A DNA stretch of 64,000 nt from Osmia lignaria lignaria (Eukaryota > Arthropoda > Insecta > Hymenoptera > Megachilidae): assembly GCF_051020975.1 (NCBI RefSeq), contig NW_027478159.1:13966501-14030500 (forward strand), written 5' to 3'. A program made the position numbers and the translations under genes. Shown in pieces: positions 39,001 through 52,258 of this stretch. A model generated the notes under the pieces. It searched no databases and was not told where the DNA came from. It saw only the letters and a program-made list of their open reading frames with translations. Position 1 is the first letter of the stretch; every line of letters begins with the position of its first letter.

Positions 39001-39921
39001 AGATATTACAAGCTCCGAAGCTGCACCAACATAATAGAGGTACAGAAACACCGTGGCCCCTTTCTTTGAGATAACTCGGCACTATTGCGAGCTGCAAATG
39101 CCACTTCCAGCTTAGCTGTGCAGAAGAAGAACAACAAGAATAAGAAATATTTCGAAATATGTCCGTCAGGCCCCTTCCCTTGAGATAAATCTGTAAATAT
39201 CTCGGAAACGAAGCGAGCTATGGCAAAATGTTAAGAGACCTTTTTTGTAGAGAATTAAGTTTCCTACTTTCTTTGTTCTATGATATTTTTCGATCAGAGG
39301 CGTAGTTCTCGAGATATATCAAGATATTTAAAAGTTCCGAAGCCGCACCAACATAATAGAGATACAGAAACACCGTGGCCCCTCTCTTTGAGATAACTCT
39401 GCACGATTGCGAGCTGGAAATGCCACTTCCAGTTTAGCTGTGCAGAAGAAGAACAACAAGAAGAAGAAATATCTCGAAATATGTCCGTCAGGCCCCTTCC
39501 GTTGAGATAAATCTGCAAATATCTCGGAAACGAAGCGAGCTACGGCAAAATGTTGAGAGACCTTTTTTGTAGAAAATTAGGTTTCCTACTTTTTATGTTC
39601 TATGATATTTTTTGATCAGATGCGTAGTTCTCGAGATATATCAAGATATTTAAAAGTTCCGAAGCCGCACCAACATAATAGAGATACAGAAACACCGTGG
39701 CCCCTTTCTTTGCGATAACTCTGCACTATTGCGAGCTGCAAATGCCACTTCCAGCTTAGCTGTGCAGAAGAAGAACAACAAGAAGAAGAAATATCTCGAA
39801 ATATGTCCGTCAGGCCCCTTCCCTTGAGATAAATCTGTAAATATCTCGGAAACGAAGCGAGCTATGGCAAAATGTTAAGAGACCTTTTTTGTAGAGAATT
39901 AAGTTTCCTACTTTTTATGTT
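36059..39921. repeat. Higher-order block, copy 3 extended (12 monomers, 3863 bp)
   Basis: Matches 31230-35092 at offset 4829 (15 monomers less one base). Reading the two side by side I noticed only about six base differences, including AATATGTCGG near 37266, AGACACC near 36982, CTTCGCTTGAG near 38853, GAAAATTAAG near 37964, and GCTATCGC (33424) and TGTGAAG (32792) in copy 2. Copies 2 and 3 share changes absent from copy 1, so they are the younger pair. This was not a formal alignment. Confidence 0.92.
38957..39277. repeat. 321-bp monomer, copy of 30587 and 34128
   Basis: ATATTACAAGC 1-bp deletion at 39004-39014 with the CGATCAGAGGCG head. Confidence 0.9.
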
Positions 39922-42578
39922 CTATGATATTTTTTGATCAGATGCGTAGTTCTCGAGATATATCAAGATATTTAAAAGTTCCGAAGCCGCACCAACATAA
40001 TAGAGATACAGAAACACCGTGGCCCCTTTCTTTGAGATAACTGTGCACTAGTGCGAGCCGCAAATGCCACTTCCAGCTTAGCTGTGCAGAAGAAGAACAA
40101 CAAGAAGAAGAAATATCTCGAAATATGTCCGTCAGGCCCCTGCCCTTGAGATATATCTGCAAATATCTCGGAAACGAAGCGAGCTATGGCAAAATGTTGA
40201 GAGACCTTTTTTGTAGAGAATTATGTTTCCTACAATTTATGTTCTATAATATTTTTTGATCAGAAGCGTAGTTTTCGAGATATATCGAGATATTTAAAAG
40301 TTCCGAAGCCGCACCAACATAATAGAGATACAGAAACACCGTGGCCCCTTTCTTTGAGATAACTCTGCACTATTGCGAGCTGGAAATGCCACTTCCAGTT
40401 TAGCTGTGCAGAAGAAGAACAACAAGAAGAAGAAATATCCCGAAATATGTCCGTTAGGCCCCTTCCCTTGAGATAAATCTCCAAATATCTCGGAAACGAA
40501 GCGAGCTATGGCAAAATGTTAAGAGACCTTTTTTGTAGAGAATTAAGTTTCCTACTTTTTATGTTCTATGATATTTTTTGATCAGATGCGCAGTTCTCGA
40601 GATATATCAAGATATTTAAAAGTTCCGAAGCCGCACCAACATAATAGAGATACAGAAACACCGTGGCCCCTTTCTTGGAGATAACTCTGCACTATTGCGA
40701 CCTGCAAATGCCACTTCCAGCTTAGCTGTGCAGAGGAAGAACAACAAGAAAAAGAAGTATCTCGAAATATGTCCGTCAGGCCCCTTCCCTTGAGATAAAT
40801 CTGCAAATATCTCGGAAACCAAGCGAGCTATCGCAAAATGTTAAGAGACCTTTTTTGTAGAGAATTAAGTTTCCTACTTTTTATGTTCTATGATATTTTT
40901 TGATCAGATGCGTAGTTCTCGAGATATATCAAGATATTTAAAAGTTCCGAAGCCGCACCAACATAATACAGATACAGAAACACCGTGGCCCCTTTCTTTG
41001 AGATAACTCTGCACTAGTGCGAGCCGCAAATGCCACTTCCAGCTTAGCTGTGCAGAAGAAGAACAACAAGAAGAAGAAATATCTCGAAATATGTCCGTCA
41101 GGCCCCTTCCCTTGAGATAAATCTGCAAATATCTCGGAAACGAAGCGAGGTATGGCAAAATGTTAAGAGACCTTTTTTGTAGAGAATTAAGTTTCCTACT
41201 TTTTATGTTCTATGATATTTTTTGATCAGATGCGTAGTTCTCGAGATATATCAAGATATTTAAAAGTTCCGAAGCCGCACCAACATAATAGAGATACAGA
41301 AACACCGTGGCTCCTTTCTTTGAGATAACTCTGCACTATTGCGAGCTGGAAATGCCACTTCCAGTTTAGCTGTGCAGAAGAAGAACAACAAGAAGAAGAA
41401 ATATCTCGAAATATGTCCGTTAGGCCCCTTCCCTTGAGATAAATCTGCAAATATCTCGGAAACGAAGCGAGCTATGGCAAAATGTTTAGAGACCTTTCTT
41501 GTAGAGAATTAAGTTTCCTACTTTTTATGTAGTATGATATTTTTTGATCAGATGCGTAGTTCTCGAGATATATCAAGATATTTAAAAGTTCCGAAGCTGC
41601 ACCAACATAATAGAGGTACAGAAACACCGTGGCCTCTTTCTTTGAGATAACTCTGCACTATTGCGAGCTGCAAATGCCGCTTCGAGCTTAGCTGTGCAGA
41701 AGAAGAACAACAAGAAGAAGAAATATCTCGAAATATGTCCGTCAGACCCCTTCCCTTGAGATGAATCTGCAAATATTTCGGAAACGAAGCGAGCTATGGC
41801 AAAATGTTAAGAGACCTTTTTTGTAGAGAATTAAGTTTCCTACTTTTTATGTTCTATGATATTTTTTGATCAGATGCGTAGTTCTCGAGATATATCAAGT
41901 TATTTAAAAGTTCCGAAACCGCACCAACATAATAGAGATACAGAAACACCGTGGCCCCTTTCTTTGAGATAACTCTGCACTATTGCGAGCTGTAAATGCC
42001 ACTTCCAGCTTAGCTGTGCAGAAGAAGAACAACAAGAAGAAGAAATATCTCGAAATATGTCCGTCAGGCCCCTGCCCTTGAGATATATCTGCAAATATCT
42101 CGGAAACCAAGCGAGCTATGGCAAAATGTTAAGAGACGTTTTTTGTAGAGAATTATGTTTCCTACAATTTATGTTCTATGATATTTTTCGATCAGAAGCG
42201 TAGTTTTCGAGATATATCGAGATATTTAAAAGTTCCGAAGCCGCACCAACATAATAGAGATACAGAAACACCGTTGCCCCTTTCTTTGAGATAACTCTGC
42301 ACTAGTGCGAGCCGCAAATGCCACTTCCAGCTTAGCTGTGCAGAAGAAGAACAACAAGAAGAAGAAATATCTCGAAATATGTCCGTCAGGCCCCTTCCCT
42401 TGAGATAAATCTGCAAATATCTCGGAAACGAAGCGAGCTATGGCCAAATGTTAAGAGACCTTTTTTGTAGAGAATTAAGTTTCCTACTTTTTATGTTCTA
42501 TGATATTTTTTGATCAGATGCGTAGTTCTCGAGATATATCAAGATATTTAAAAGTTCCGAAGCCGCACCAACATAATA
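39922..42578. repeat. Mixed monomers between blocks
   Basis: About eight monomers. Those at 40888 and 42498 share AATACAG and GCGAGGTATGG (offset 1610). The monomer at 41532 has TGCCGCTTCGAGC, AATAGAGGTAC and GGCCTCTTT, which recur at 42820 and 46684. Monomer 41854 has a TCAAGTTATTT variant that shortens the minus-strand frame. Confidence 0.75.
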
Positions 42579-45500
42579 CAGATACAGAAACACCGTGGCC
42601 CCTTTCTTTGAGATAACTCTGCACTAGTGCGAGCCGCAAATGCCACTTCCAGCTTAGCTGTGCAGAAGAAGAACAACAAGAAGAAGAAATATCTCGAAAT
42701 ATGTCCGTCAGGCCCCTTCCCTTGAGATAAATCTGCAAATATCTCGGAAACGAAGCGAGGTATGGCAAAATGTTAAGAGACCTTTTTTGTAGAGAATTAA
42801 GTTTCCTACTTTTTATGTTCTATGATATTTTTTGATCAGATGCGTAGTTCTCGAGATATATCAAGATATTTAAAAGTTCCGAAGCTGCACCAACATAATA
42901 GAGGTACAGAAACACCGTGGCCTCTTTCTTTGAGATAACTCTGCACTATTGCGAGCTGCAAATGCCGCTTCGAGCTTAGCTGTGCAGAAGAAGAACAACA
43001 AGAAGAAGAAATATCTCGAAATATGTCCGTCAGACCCCTTCCCTTGAGATGAATCTGCAAATATCTCGGAAACGAAGCGAGCTATGGCAAAATGTTAAGA
43101 GACCTTTTTTGTAGAGAATAATGTTTCCTACAATTTACGCTCTATGATATTTTTTGATCACAAGCGTAGTTTTCGAGATATATCGAGATATTTAAAAGTT
43201 CCGAAGCCGCACCAACATAATAGAGATACAGAAACACCGTGGCCCCTTTCTTTGAGATAACTCTGCACTAGTGCGAGCCGCAAATGCCACTTCCAGCTTA
43301 GCTGTGCAGAAGAAGAACAACAAGAAGAAGAAATATCTCGAAATATGTCCGTCAGGCCAGTTCCTTTGAGCTGAATCTGCAAATATCTCGGAAACGAAGA
43401 GAGCTATGGCAAAATGTTAAGAGACCTTTTTTGTAGAGAATTAAGTTTCCTACTTTTTATGTTCGATGATATTTTTTGATCAGAAGCGTAGTTTTCGAGA
43501 TATATCGAGATATTTAAAAGTTCCGAAGACGCACCAACATAATAGAGATACAGAAACACCGTGGCCCCTTTCTTTGAGATAACTCTGCACTATTGCGAGC
43601 TGTAAATGCCACTTCCAGCTTAGCTGTGCAGAAGAAGAACAACAAGAAGAAGAAATATCTCGAAATATGTCCGTCAGGCCCCTTCCCTTGAGATATATCT
43701 GCAAATATCTCGGAAACGAAGCGAGCTATGGCAAAATATTAAGAGACCTTTTTTGTAGAGAATTATGCTTCCTACAATTTATGTTCTATGATATTTTTTG
43801 ATCAGAAGCGTAGTTTTCGAGATATATCGAGATATTTAAAAGTTCCGAAGCCGCACCAACATAATAGAGATACAGAAAAACCGTGGCCCCTTTCGTTGAG
43901 ACAACTCTGCACTAGTGCGAGCCGCAAATGCCACTTCCAGCTTAGCTGTGCAGAAGAAGAACAACAAGAAGAAGAAATATCTCGAAATATGTCCGTCAGG
44001 CCACTTCCCTTGAGATAAATCTGCAAATATCTCGGAAACGAAGCGAGCTGTGGCAAAATGTTAAGAGACCTTTTTTGTAGAGAATTATGTTTCCTACTTT
44101 TTATGTTCCATGATATTTTTTGATCAGATGCGTAGTTCTCGAGATATATCAAGATATTTAAAAGTTCCGAAGCTGCACCAACATAATAGAGGTACAGAAA
44201 CACCGTGGCCTCTTTCTTTGAGATAACTCTGCACTATTGCGAGCTGCAAATGCCACTTCCAGCTTAGCTGTGCAGAGGAAGAACAACAAGAATAAGAAAT
44301 ATCTCGAAATATGTCCGTCAGGCCAGTTCCTTTGAGCTGAATCTGCAAATATCTCGGAAACGAAGCGAGCTATGGCAAAATGTTAAGAGACGTTTTTGGT
44401 AGAGAATTATGTTTCCTACAATTTATGTTCTATGATATTTTTTGATCAGAAGCGTAGTTTTCGAGATATATCGAGATATTTAAAAGTTCCGAAGCCGCAC
44501 CAACATAATAGGGATACAGAAACACCGTGGCCCCTTTCTTTGAGATAACTCTGCACTAGTGCGAGCCGCAAATGCCACTTCCAGCTTAGCTGTGCAGAAG
44601 AAGAACAACAAGAACAAGAAATATCTCGAAATATGTCCGTCAGGCCCCTTCCCTTGAGATATATCTGCAAATATCTCGGAAACAAAGCAAGCTATAGCAA
44701 AATGTTGAGAGACCTTTTTTGTAGAGAATTATGTTTCCTACAATTTATGTTCTATGATATTTTTTGATCAGAAGCGTAGTTTTCGAGATATATCGAGATA
44801 TTTAAAAGTTCCGAAGCCGCACCAACATAATAGAGATACAGAAACACCGTGGCCCCTTTCGTTGAGATAACTCTGCACTAGTGCGAGCCGCAAATGCCAC
44901 TTCCAGCTTAGCTGTGCAGAAGAAGAACAACAAGAAGAAGAAATATCTCGAAATATGTCCGTCAGGCCAGTTCCTTTGAGCTGAATCTGCAAATATCTCG
45001 GAAACGAAGCGAGCTATGGCAAAATGTTAAGAGACGTTTTTTGTAGAGAATTATGTTTCCTACGATTTATGTTCTATGATATTTTTTGATCAGAAGCGTA
45101 GTTTTCGAGATATATCGAGATATTTAAAAGTTCCGAAGACGCACCAACATAATAGAGATACAGAAACACCGTGGCCCCTTTCTTTGAGATAACTGTGCCC
45201 TAGTGCGAGCCGCAAATGCCACTTCCAGCTTAGCTGTGCAGAAGAAGAACAACAAGAAGAAGAAATATCTCGAAATATGTCCGTCAGGCCAGTTCCTTTG
45301 AGCTGAATCTGCAAATATCTCGGAAACGAAGCGAGCTATGGCAAAATGTTAAGAGACGTTTTTGGTAGAGAATTATGTTTCCTACAATTTATGTTCTATG
45401 ATATTTTTTGATCAGAAGCGTAGTTTTCGAGATATATCGAGATATTTAAAAGTTCCGAAGCCGCACCAACATAATAGGGATACAGAAACACCGTGGCCCC

Positions 45501-46442
45501 TTTCTTTGAGATAACTCTGCACTAGTGCGAGCCGCAAATGCCACTTCCAGCTTAGCTGTGCAGAAGAAGAACAACAAGAACAAGAAATATCTCGAAATAT
45601 GTCCGTCAGGCGCCTTCCCTTGAGATAAATCTCCAAATATCTCGGAAACGAAGCGAGCTATGGCAAAATGTTAAGAGACCTTTTTTGTAGAAAATTAGGT
45701 TTCCTACTTTTTATGTTCTATGATATTTTTTGATCAGAAGCGTAGTTTTCGAGATATAGCGAGATATTTAAAAGTTCCGAAGCCGCACCAACATAATAGA
45801 GATACAGAAACACCGTGGCCCCTTTCGTTGAGATAACTCTGCACTAGTGCGAGCCGCAAATGCCACTTCCAGCTTAGCTGTGCAGAAGAAGAACAACAAG
45901 AAGAAGAAATATCTCGAAATATGTCCGTCAGGCCAGTTCCTTTGAGCTGAATCTGCAAATATCTCGGAAACGAAGCGAGCTATGGCAAAATGTTAACAGA
46001 CGTTTTTTGTAGAGAATTATGTTTCCTACGATTTATGTTCTATGATATTTTTTGATCAGAAGCGTAGTTTTCGAGATATATCGAGATATTTAAAAGTTCC
46101 GAAGACGCACCAACATAATAGAGATACAGAAACACCGTGGCCCCTTTCTTTGAGATAACTGTGCCCTAGTGCGAGCCGCAAATGCCACTTCCAGCTTAGC
46201 TGTGCAGAAGAAGAACAACAAGAAGAAGAAATATCTCGAAATATGTCCGTCAGGCCCCTTCCCTTGAGATATATCTGCAAATATCTCGGAAACGAAGCGA
46301 GCTATGGCAAAATGTTGAGAGACCTTTTTTGTAGAGAATTATGTTTCCTACAATTTATGTTTTATGATATTTTTTGATCAGAAGCGTAGTTTTCGAGATA
46401 TATCGAGATATTTAAAAGTTCCGAAGCCGCACCAACATAATA
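42579..46442. repeat. Twelve-monomer higher-order block, copy 1 (3864 bp)
   Basis: Markers in order: TGCCGCTTCGAGC; GAATAATGTTTCC with TTTACGCTC and GATCACAAGCG; TGTTCGATG with GAAGACGCACC; AATATTAAGAG with TTATGCTTCC; AAAAACCGTGG with GAGACAACTC; TGTTCCATG with AAGAATAAG; AAACAAAGCAAGCTATAGC; TTTCGTTGAG; GTGCCCTAGTG; AGGCGCCTTCC; GATATAGCGAG; GTTTTATGATATT. All recur 3864 bp downstream. I saw no difference in the stretches compared base by base (43081-43180 and 43801-43930). Confidence 0.94.
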
Positions 46443-46683
46443 CAGATACAGAAACACCGTGGCCCCTTTCTTTGAGATAACTCTGCACTAGTGCGAGCCG
46501 CAAATGCCACTTCCAGCTTAGCTGTGCAGAAGAAGAACAACAAGAAGAAGAAATATCTCGAAATATGTCCGTCAGGCCCCTTCCCTTGAGATAAATCTGC
46601 AAATATCTCGGAAACGAAGCGAGGTATGGCAAAATGTTAAGAGACCTTTTTTGTAGAGAATTAAGTTTCCTACTTTTTATGTT
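46362..46683. repeat. Hybrid junction monomer of twelve-monomer duplication
   Basis: The left part (TTTTATGATATT, GATCAGAAGCG, ATATCGAG) matches the start of monomer 50226. From AATACAGAT on, through GCGAGGTATGG, it matches monomer 42498. The switch therefore lies between 46406 and 46442. This is what an unequal crossover between monomers 42498 and a 50226-type monomer would leave. Confidence 0.88.
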
Positions 46684-49600
46684 CTATGATATTTTTTGAT
46701 CAGATGCGTAGTTCTCGAGATATATCAAGATATTTAAAAGTTCCGAAGCTGCACCAACATAATAGAGGTACAGAAACACCGTGGCCTCTTTCTTTGAGAT
46801 AACTCTGCACTATTGCGAGCTGCAAATGCCGCTTCGAGCTTAGCTGTGCAGAAGAAGAACAACAAGAAGAAGAAATATCTCGAAATATGTCCGTCAGACC
46901 CCTTCCCTTGAGATGAATCTGCAAATATCTCGGAAACGAAGCGAGCTATGGCAAAATGTTAAGAGACCTTTTTTGTAGAGAATAATGTTTCCTACAATTT
47001 ACGCTCTATGATATTTTTTGATCACAAGCGTAGTTTTCGAGATATATCGAGATATTTAAAAGTTCCGAAGCCGCACCAACATAATAGAGATACAGAAACA
47101 CCGTGGCCCCTTTCTTTGAGATAACTCTGCACTAGTGCGAGCCGCAAATGCCACTTCCAGCTTAGCTGTGCAGAAGAAGAACAACAAGAAGAAGAAATAT
47201 CTCGAAATATGTCCGTCAGGCCAGTTCCTTTGAGCTGAATCTGCAAATATCTCGGAAACGAAGAGAGCTATGGCAAAATGTTAAGAGACCTTTTTTGTAG
47301 AGAATTAAGTTTCCTACTTTTTATGTTCGATGATATTTTTTGATCAGAAGCGTAGTTTTCGAGATATATCGAGATATTTAAAAGTTCCGAAGACGCACCA
47401 ACATAATAGAGATACAGAAACACCGTGGCCCCTTTCTTTGAGATAACTCTGCACTATTGCGAGCTGTAAATGCCACTTCCAGCTTAGCTGTGCAGAAGAA
47501 GAACAACAAGAAGAAGAAATATCTCGAAATATGTCCGTCAGGCCCCTTCCCTTGAGATATATCTGCAAATATCTCGGAAACGAAGCGAGCTATGGCAAAA
47601 TATTAAGAGACCTTTTTTGTAGAGAATTATGCTTCCTACAATTTATGTTCTATGATATTTTTTGATCAGAAGCGTAGTTTTCGAGATATATCGAGATATT
47701 TAAAAGTTCCGAAGCCGCACCAACATAATAGAGATACAGAAAAACCGTGGCCCCTTTCGTTGAGACAACTCTGCACTAGTGCGAGCCGCAAATGCCACTT
47801 CCAGCTTAGCTGTGCAGAAGAAGAACAACAAGAAGAAGAAATATCTCGAAATATGTCCGTCAGGCCACTTCCCTTGAGATAAATCTGCAAATATCTCGGA
47901 AACGAAGCGAGCTGTGGCAAAATGTTAAGAGACCTTTTTTGTAGAGAATTATGTTTCCTACTTTTTATGTTCCATGATATTTTTTGATCAGATGCGTAGT
48001 TCTCGAGATATATCAAGATATTTAAAAGTTCCGAAGCTGCACCAACATAATAGAGGTACAGAAACACCGTGGCCTCTTTCTTTGAGATAACTCTGCACTA
48101 TTGCGAGCTGCAAATGCCACTTCCAGCTTAGCTGTGCAGAGGAAGAACAACAAGAATAAGAAATATCTCGAAATATGTCCGTCAGGCCAGTTCCTTTGAG
48201 CTGAATCTGCAAATATCTCGGAAACGAAGCGAGCTATGGCAAAATGTTAAGAGACGTTTTTGGTAGAGAATTATGTTTCCTACAATTTATGTTCTATGAT
48301 ATTTTTTGATCAGAAGCGTAGTTTTCGAGATATATCGAGATATTTAAAAGTTCCGAAGCCGCACCAACATAATAGGGATACAGAAACACCGTGGCCCCTT
48401 TCTTTGAGATAACTCTGCACTAGTGCGAGCCGCAAATGCCACTTCCAGCTTAGCTGTGCAGAAGAAGAACAACAAGAACAAGAAATATCTCGAAATATGT
48501 CCGTCAGGCCCCTTCCCTTGAGATATATCTGCAAATATCTCGGAAACAAAGCAAGCTATAGCAAAATGTTGAGAGACCTTTTTTGTAGAGAATTATGTTT
48601 CCTACAATTTATGTTCTATGATATTTTTTGATCAGAAGCGTAGTTTTCGAGATATATCGAGATATTTAAAAGTTCCGAAGCCGCACCAACATAATAGAGA
48701 TACAGAAACACCGTGGCCCCTTTCGTTGAGATAACTCTGCACTAGTGCGAGCCGCAAATGCCACTTCCAGCTTAGCTGTGCAGAAGAAGAACAACAAGAA
48801 GAAGAAATATCTCGAAATATGTCCGTCAGGCCAGTTCCTTTGAGCTGAATCTGCAAATATCTCGGAAACGAAGCGAGCTATGGCAAAATGTTAAGAGACG
48901 TTTTTTGTAGAGAATTATGTTTCCTACGATTTATGTTCTATGATATTTTTTGATCAGAAGCGTAGTTTTCGAGATATATCGAGATATTTAAAAGTTCCGA
49001 AGACGCACCAACATAATAGAGATACAGAAACACCGTGGCCCCTTTCTTTGAGATAACTGTGCCCTAGTGCGAGCCGCAAATGCCACTTCCAGCTTAGCTG
49101 TGCAGAAGAAGAACAACAAGAAGAAGAAATATCTCGAAATATGTCCGTCAGGCCAGTTCCTTTGAGCTGAATCTGCAAATATCTCGGAAACGAAGCGAGC
49201 TATGGCAAAATGTTAAGAGACGTTTTTGGTAGAGAATTATGTTTCCTACAATTTATGTTCTATGATATTTTTTGATCAGAAGCGTAGTTTTCGAGATATA
49301 TCGAGATATTTAAAAGTTCCGAAGCCGCACCAACATAATAGGGATACAGAAACACCGTGGCCCCTTTCTTTGAGATAACTCTGCACTAGTGCGAGCCGCA
49401 AATGCCACTTCCAGCTTAGCTGTGCAGAAGAAGAACAACAAGAACAAGAAATATCTCGAAATATGTCCGTCAGGCGCCTTCCCTTGAGATAAATCTCCAA
49501 ATATCTCGGAAACGAAGCGAGCTATGGCAAAATGTTAAGAGACCTTTTTTGTAGAAAATTAGGTTTCCTACTTTTTATGTTCTATGATATTTTTTGATCA

Positions 49601-50306
49601 GAAGCGTAGTTTTCGAGATATAGCGAGATATTTAAAAGTTCCGAAGCCGCACCAACATAATAGAGATACAGAAACACCGTGGCCCCTTTCGTTGAGATAA
49701 CTCTGCACTAGTGCGAGCCGCAAATGCCACTTCCAGCTTAGCTGTGCAGAAGAAGAACAACAAGAAGAAGAAATATCTCGAAATATGTCCGTCAGGCCAG
49801 TTCCTTTGAGCTGAATCTGCAAATATCTCGGAAACGAAGCGAGCTATGGCAAAATGTTAACAGACGTTTTTTGTAGAGAATTATGTTTCCTACGATTTAT
49901 GTTCTATGATATTTTTTGATCAGAAGCGTAGTTTTCGAGATATATCGAGATATTTAAAAGTTCCGAAGACGCACCAACATAATAGAGATACAGAAACACC
50001 GTGGCCCCTTTCTTTGAGATAACTGTGCCCTAGTGCGAGCCGCAAATGCCACTTCCAGCTTAGCTGTGCAGAAGAAGAACAACAAGAAGAAGAAATATCT
50101 CGAAATATGTCCGTCAGGCCCCTTCCCTTGAGATATATCTGCAAATATCTCGGAAACGAAGCGAGCTATGGCAAAATGTTGAGAGACCTTTTTTGTAGAG
50201 AATTATGTTTCCTACAATTTATGTTTTATGATATTTTTTGATCAGAAGCGTAGTTTTCGAGATATATCGAGATATTTAAAAGTTCCGAAGCCGCACCAAC
50301 ATAATA
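46443..50306. repeat. Twelve-monomer higher-order block, copy 2 (3864 bp)
   Basis: Tandem copy of 42579-46442 with every listed marker in the same order, including GATATAGCGAG near 49619. The related third copy has GATATATCGAG at the matching place (54448), so copies 1 and 2 share a derived base and are the closest pair. Confidence 0.94.
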
Positions 50307-51160
50307 GAGATACAGAAACACCGTGGCCCCTTTCGTTGAGATAACTCTGCACTAGTGCGAGCCGCAAATGCCACTTCCAGCTTAGCTGTGCAGAAGAAGA
50401 ACAACAAGAAGAAGAAATATCTCGAAATATGTCCGTCAGGCCAGTTCCTTTGAGCTGAATCTGCAAATATCTCGGAAACGAAGCGAGCTATGGCAAAATG
50501 TTAAGAGACGTTTTTTGTAGAGAATTATGTTTCCTACGATTTATGTTCTATGATATTTTTTGATCAGAAGCGTAGTTTTCGAGATATATCGAGATATTTA
50601 AAAGTTCCGAAGACGCACCAACATAATAGAGATACAGAAACACCGTGGCCCCTTTCTTTGAGATAACTGTGCCCTAGTGCGAGCCGCAAATGCCACTTCC
50701 AGCTTAGCTGTGCAGAAGAAGAACAACAAGAAGAAGAAATATCTCGAAATATGTCCGTCAGGCCCCTTCCCTTGAGATATATCTGCAAATATCTCGGAAA
50801 CGAAGCGAGCTATGGCAAAATGTTAAGAGACCGTTTTTGTAGAGAATTAAGTTTCCTACTTTTTATGTTCTATGATATTTTTTGATCAGACGCGTAGTTC
50901 TCGAGATATATCAAGATATTTAAAAGTTCCGAAGCCGCACCAACATAATAGAGATACAGAAACACCGTGGCCCCTTTCTTTGAGATAACTCTGCACTATT
51001 GCGAGCTGCAAATGCCACTTCCAGCTTAGCTGTGCAGAAGAAGAACAACAAGAAGAAGAAATATCTCGAAATATGTCCGTCAGGCCCCTTCCCTTGAGAT
51101 AAATCTGCAAATATCTCGGAAACGAAGAGAGCTATGGCAAAATGTTAAGAGACCTTTTTT
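47430..51160. repeat. Segment duplicated at a 15-monomer offset, copy 1
   Basis: About 3.7 kb that recurs at 52259-55989, offset 4829. It overlaps the second twelve-monomer copy and extends it with two further monomers (50226 and 50548, a repeat of the TTTCGTTGAG and GTGCCCTAGTG pair at offset 644) and 50870 (GACGCGTAG, AAGAGAGC). Confidence 0.9.
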
Positions 51161-51191
51161 GTAGAAAATTAGGTTTCCTACTTTTTATGTT

Positions 51192-52156
51192 CTATGATAT
51201 TTTTTGATCAGATGCGTAGTTCTCGAGATATATCAAGATATTTAAAAGTTCCGAAGCCGCACCAACATAATAGAGATACAGAAACACCGTGGCCCCTTTC
51301 TTTGAGATAACTCTGCACTATTGCGAGCTGTGAATGCCACTTCCAGCTTCGCTGTGCAGAAGAAGAACAACAAGAAGAAGAAATATCTCGAAATATGTCC
51401 GTCAGGCCCCTTCCCTTGAGATATATCTGCAAATATCTCGGAAACGAAGCGAGCTATGGCAAAATGTTAAGAGACCTTTTTTGTAGAGAATTATGTTTCC
51501 TACAATTTATGTTCTATGATATTTTTTGATCAGAAGCGTAGTTTTCGAGATATATCGAGATATTTAAAAGTTCCGAAGCCGCACCAACATAATAGAGATA
51601 CAGAAACACCGTGGCCCCTTTCTTTGAGATAACTCTGCACTAGTGCGAGCTGCCAATCCCACTTCCAGCTTAGCTGTGCAGAAGAAGAACAACAAGAAGA
51701 AGAAATATCTCGAAATATGTCCGTCAGGCCCCTTCCCTTGAGATAAATCTGCAAATATCTCGGAAACGAAGCGAGCTATGGCAAAATGTTAAGAGACCTT
51801 TTTTGTAGAGAATTAAGTTTCCTACTTTTTATGTTGTATGATATTTCTGGTTAAATGCGTAGTTCTCGAGATATATCAAGATATTTAAAAGTTCCGAAGC
51901 CGCACCAACATAATAGAGATACAGAAACACCGTGGCCCCTTTCTTTGAGATAACTCTGCACTATTGCGAGCTGCAAATGCCACTTCCAGCTTAGCTGTGC
52001 AGAGGAAGAACAACAAGAAGAAGAAGTATCTCGAAATATGTCCGTCAGGCCCGTTCCTTTGAGCTGAATCTGCAAATATCTCGGAAACGAAGCGAGCAAT
52101 GGCAAAATGCTAAGAGACGTTTCTTGTAGAGAATTATGTTTCCTACAATTTATGTT
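51192..52156. repeat. Three-monomer unique segment, copy 1
   Basis: Monomers with GCTGTGAATGCC and CAGCTTCGCTGTG; GCTGCCAATCCC; and TTGTATGATATTTCTGG followed by GAGCAATGG and AATGCTAAGAG. The segment recurs at 57308-58272, offset 6116. Similarity extends from about 51170 to 52205. Confidence 0.92.
51836..52156. repeat. 321-bp monomer with diverged head (CTGGTTAAATG)
   Basis: ATATTTCTGGTTAAATGCG (51842-51860) replaces the usual T6-GATCAGATGCG, one base shorter and with several substitutions clustered in about 10 bases. The usual TGATCA and the TGA that ends the minus-strand frame are lost. The only other copy is 57952. Confidence 0.9.
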
Positions 52157-52258
52157 CTATGGTATTTTTTGATCAGAAGCGTAGTTTTCGAGATATATCG
52201 AGATATTTAAAAGTTCCGAAGCCGCACCAACATAATAGAGATACAGAAACACCGTGGC

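Noticed and set aside
43802..44203. 133-codon minus-strand frame as a gene (also at 47666, 52495 and 56359)
   Set aside because: It begins at GTG in the next monomer, crosses a monomer junction only because GAGCTGTGG removes the usual TAG, has no recognisable domain, and its four copies are explained by block duplication.
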